Assembly: GCF_024346395.1 (NCBI RefSeq) | Contig: NZ_JAGQCW010000001.1 | Location: 930,001 to 994,000 of the forward strand | DNA length: 64,000 nucleotides | Source: Cyanobium sp. AMD-g | GTDB lineage: Bacteria; Cyanobacteriota; Cyanobacteriia; PCC-6307; Cyanobiaceae | Reading direction: 5' to 3' | Shown here: piece by piece, positions 63,783 through 64,000 of the stretch | Layout of the letters: the number at the start of each line of letters is the position of its first letter | How positions within the stretch are numbered: position 1 is the first letter of the stretch | The notes under the pieces: model-generated | Databases searched by the model: none | Seen by the model: only the letters and a program-made list of their open reading frames with translations | Told to the model about the DNA's origin: nothing | Translations under genes and position numbers: made by a program

Positions 63783-64000
<218 letters not shown>

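Overview
The window is high-GC, gene-dense chromosomal DNA from a cyanobacterium, most likely a picocyanobacterium of the Synechococcus/Cyanobium type. The evidence is a set of lineage markers: NdhB, Vipp1/IM30, the plastid-type ribosomal protein PSRP-3/Ycf65, the ferredoxin-thioredoxin reductase variable chain, a photosystem II S4-domain protein, cyanobacterial omega subunit, DUF1818 and DUF2811 proteins, plant-type ferredoxin, and a few HIP1 octamers (GCGATCGC at 9903, 19593 and 60996). The genus is inference from GC content and gene repertoire. I see no insertion sequence, prophage, CRISPR array or rRNA. One tRNA gene (Val, anticodon GAC) is present.

Layout. 1-8.8 kb: the 3' end of ndhB, a MacB/LolD-type ABC ATPase, a secreted M23 peptidase, then a reverse run of vipp1, thioredoxin, aminotransferase and biotin ligase, followed by a DciA-like protein, a WbuC cupin and an exported unknown. 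8.9-15.2 kb is accessory in character: a glutaminase fused to a TerB-like domain, an SDR/hydrolase/cupin operon, and a GST + PPOX-family flavoprotein pair divergent from a TetR regulator across a large inverted repeat. 15.3-22.8 kb: a potassium-uptake operon kdpA-B-F/G-C followed by a truncated KdpD without kinase, a separate membrane histidine kinase and a NarL-type response regulator whose frame is broken in a G5 run. 22.9-33.7 kb: mostly housekeeping, with alanine dehydrogenase, a nadE-nadD-GTPase-CNNM operon, PepP, a HAD hydrolase, PSRP-3 and a transaldolase-family enzyme.

33.75-40.5 kb is the most interesting block: a tightly overlapped reverse operon of a two-TM protein, an FHA-TM protein, a Ser/Thr kinase with a zinc ribbon, a TerY-like VWA protein and a PP2C phosphatase (a TerY-P-type triad), divergent from a class A penicillin-binding protein carrying its own N-terminal FHA domain. 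The arrangement suggests phospho-dependent control of peptidoglycan synthesis. 40.5-45.9 kb: a rhomboid-like membrane protein that seems to lack the catalytic histidine, atpC and atpB (reverse), and a CIRCE-controlled groES-groEL (forward).

45.9-57 kb: a YbdK ligase/M20 peptidase pair, a B12-type radical SAM protein, exported MsrB, SecG, GpmI, PyrR, FtrV, a TPR-like membrane protein next to a short Hsp70, RpoZ and DUF1818. 57-64 kb: DUF2811, an EVE protein, MurD, tRNA-Val, the PSII S4 protein, a membrane unknown, SerA-PrmA, and the start of a petF-type ferredoxin cut by the window edge. Many genes are joined by 1-4 nt overlaps, and four junctions use a TTG start overlapping the upstream TGA (TTGA).
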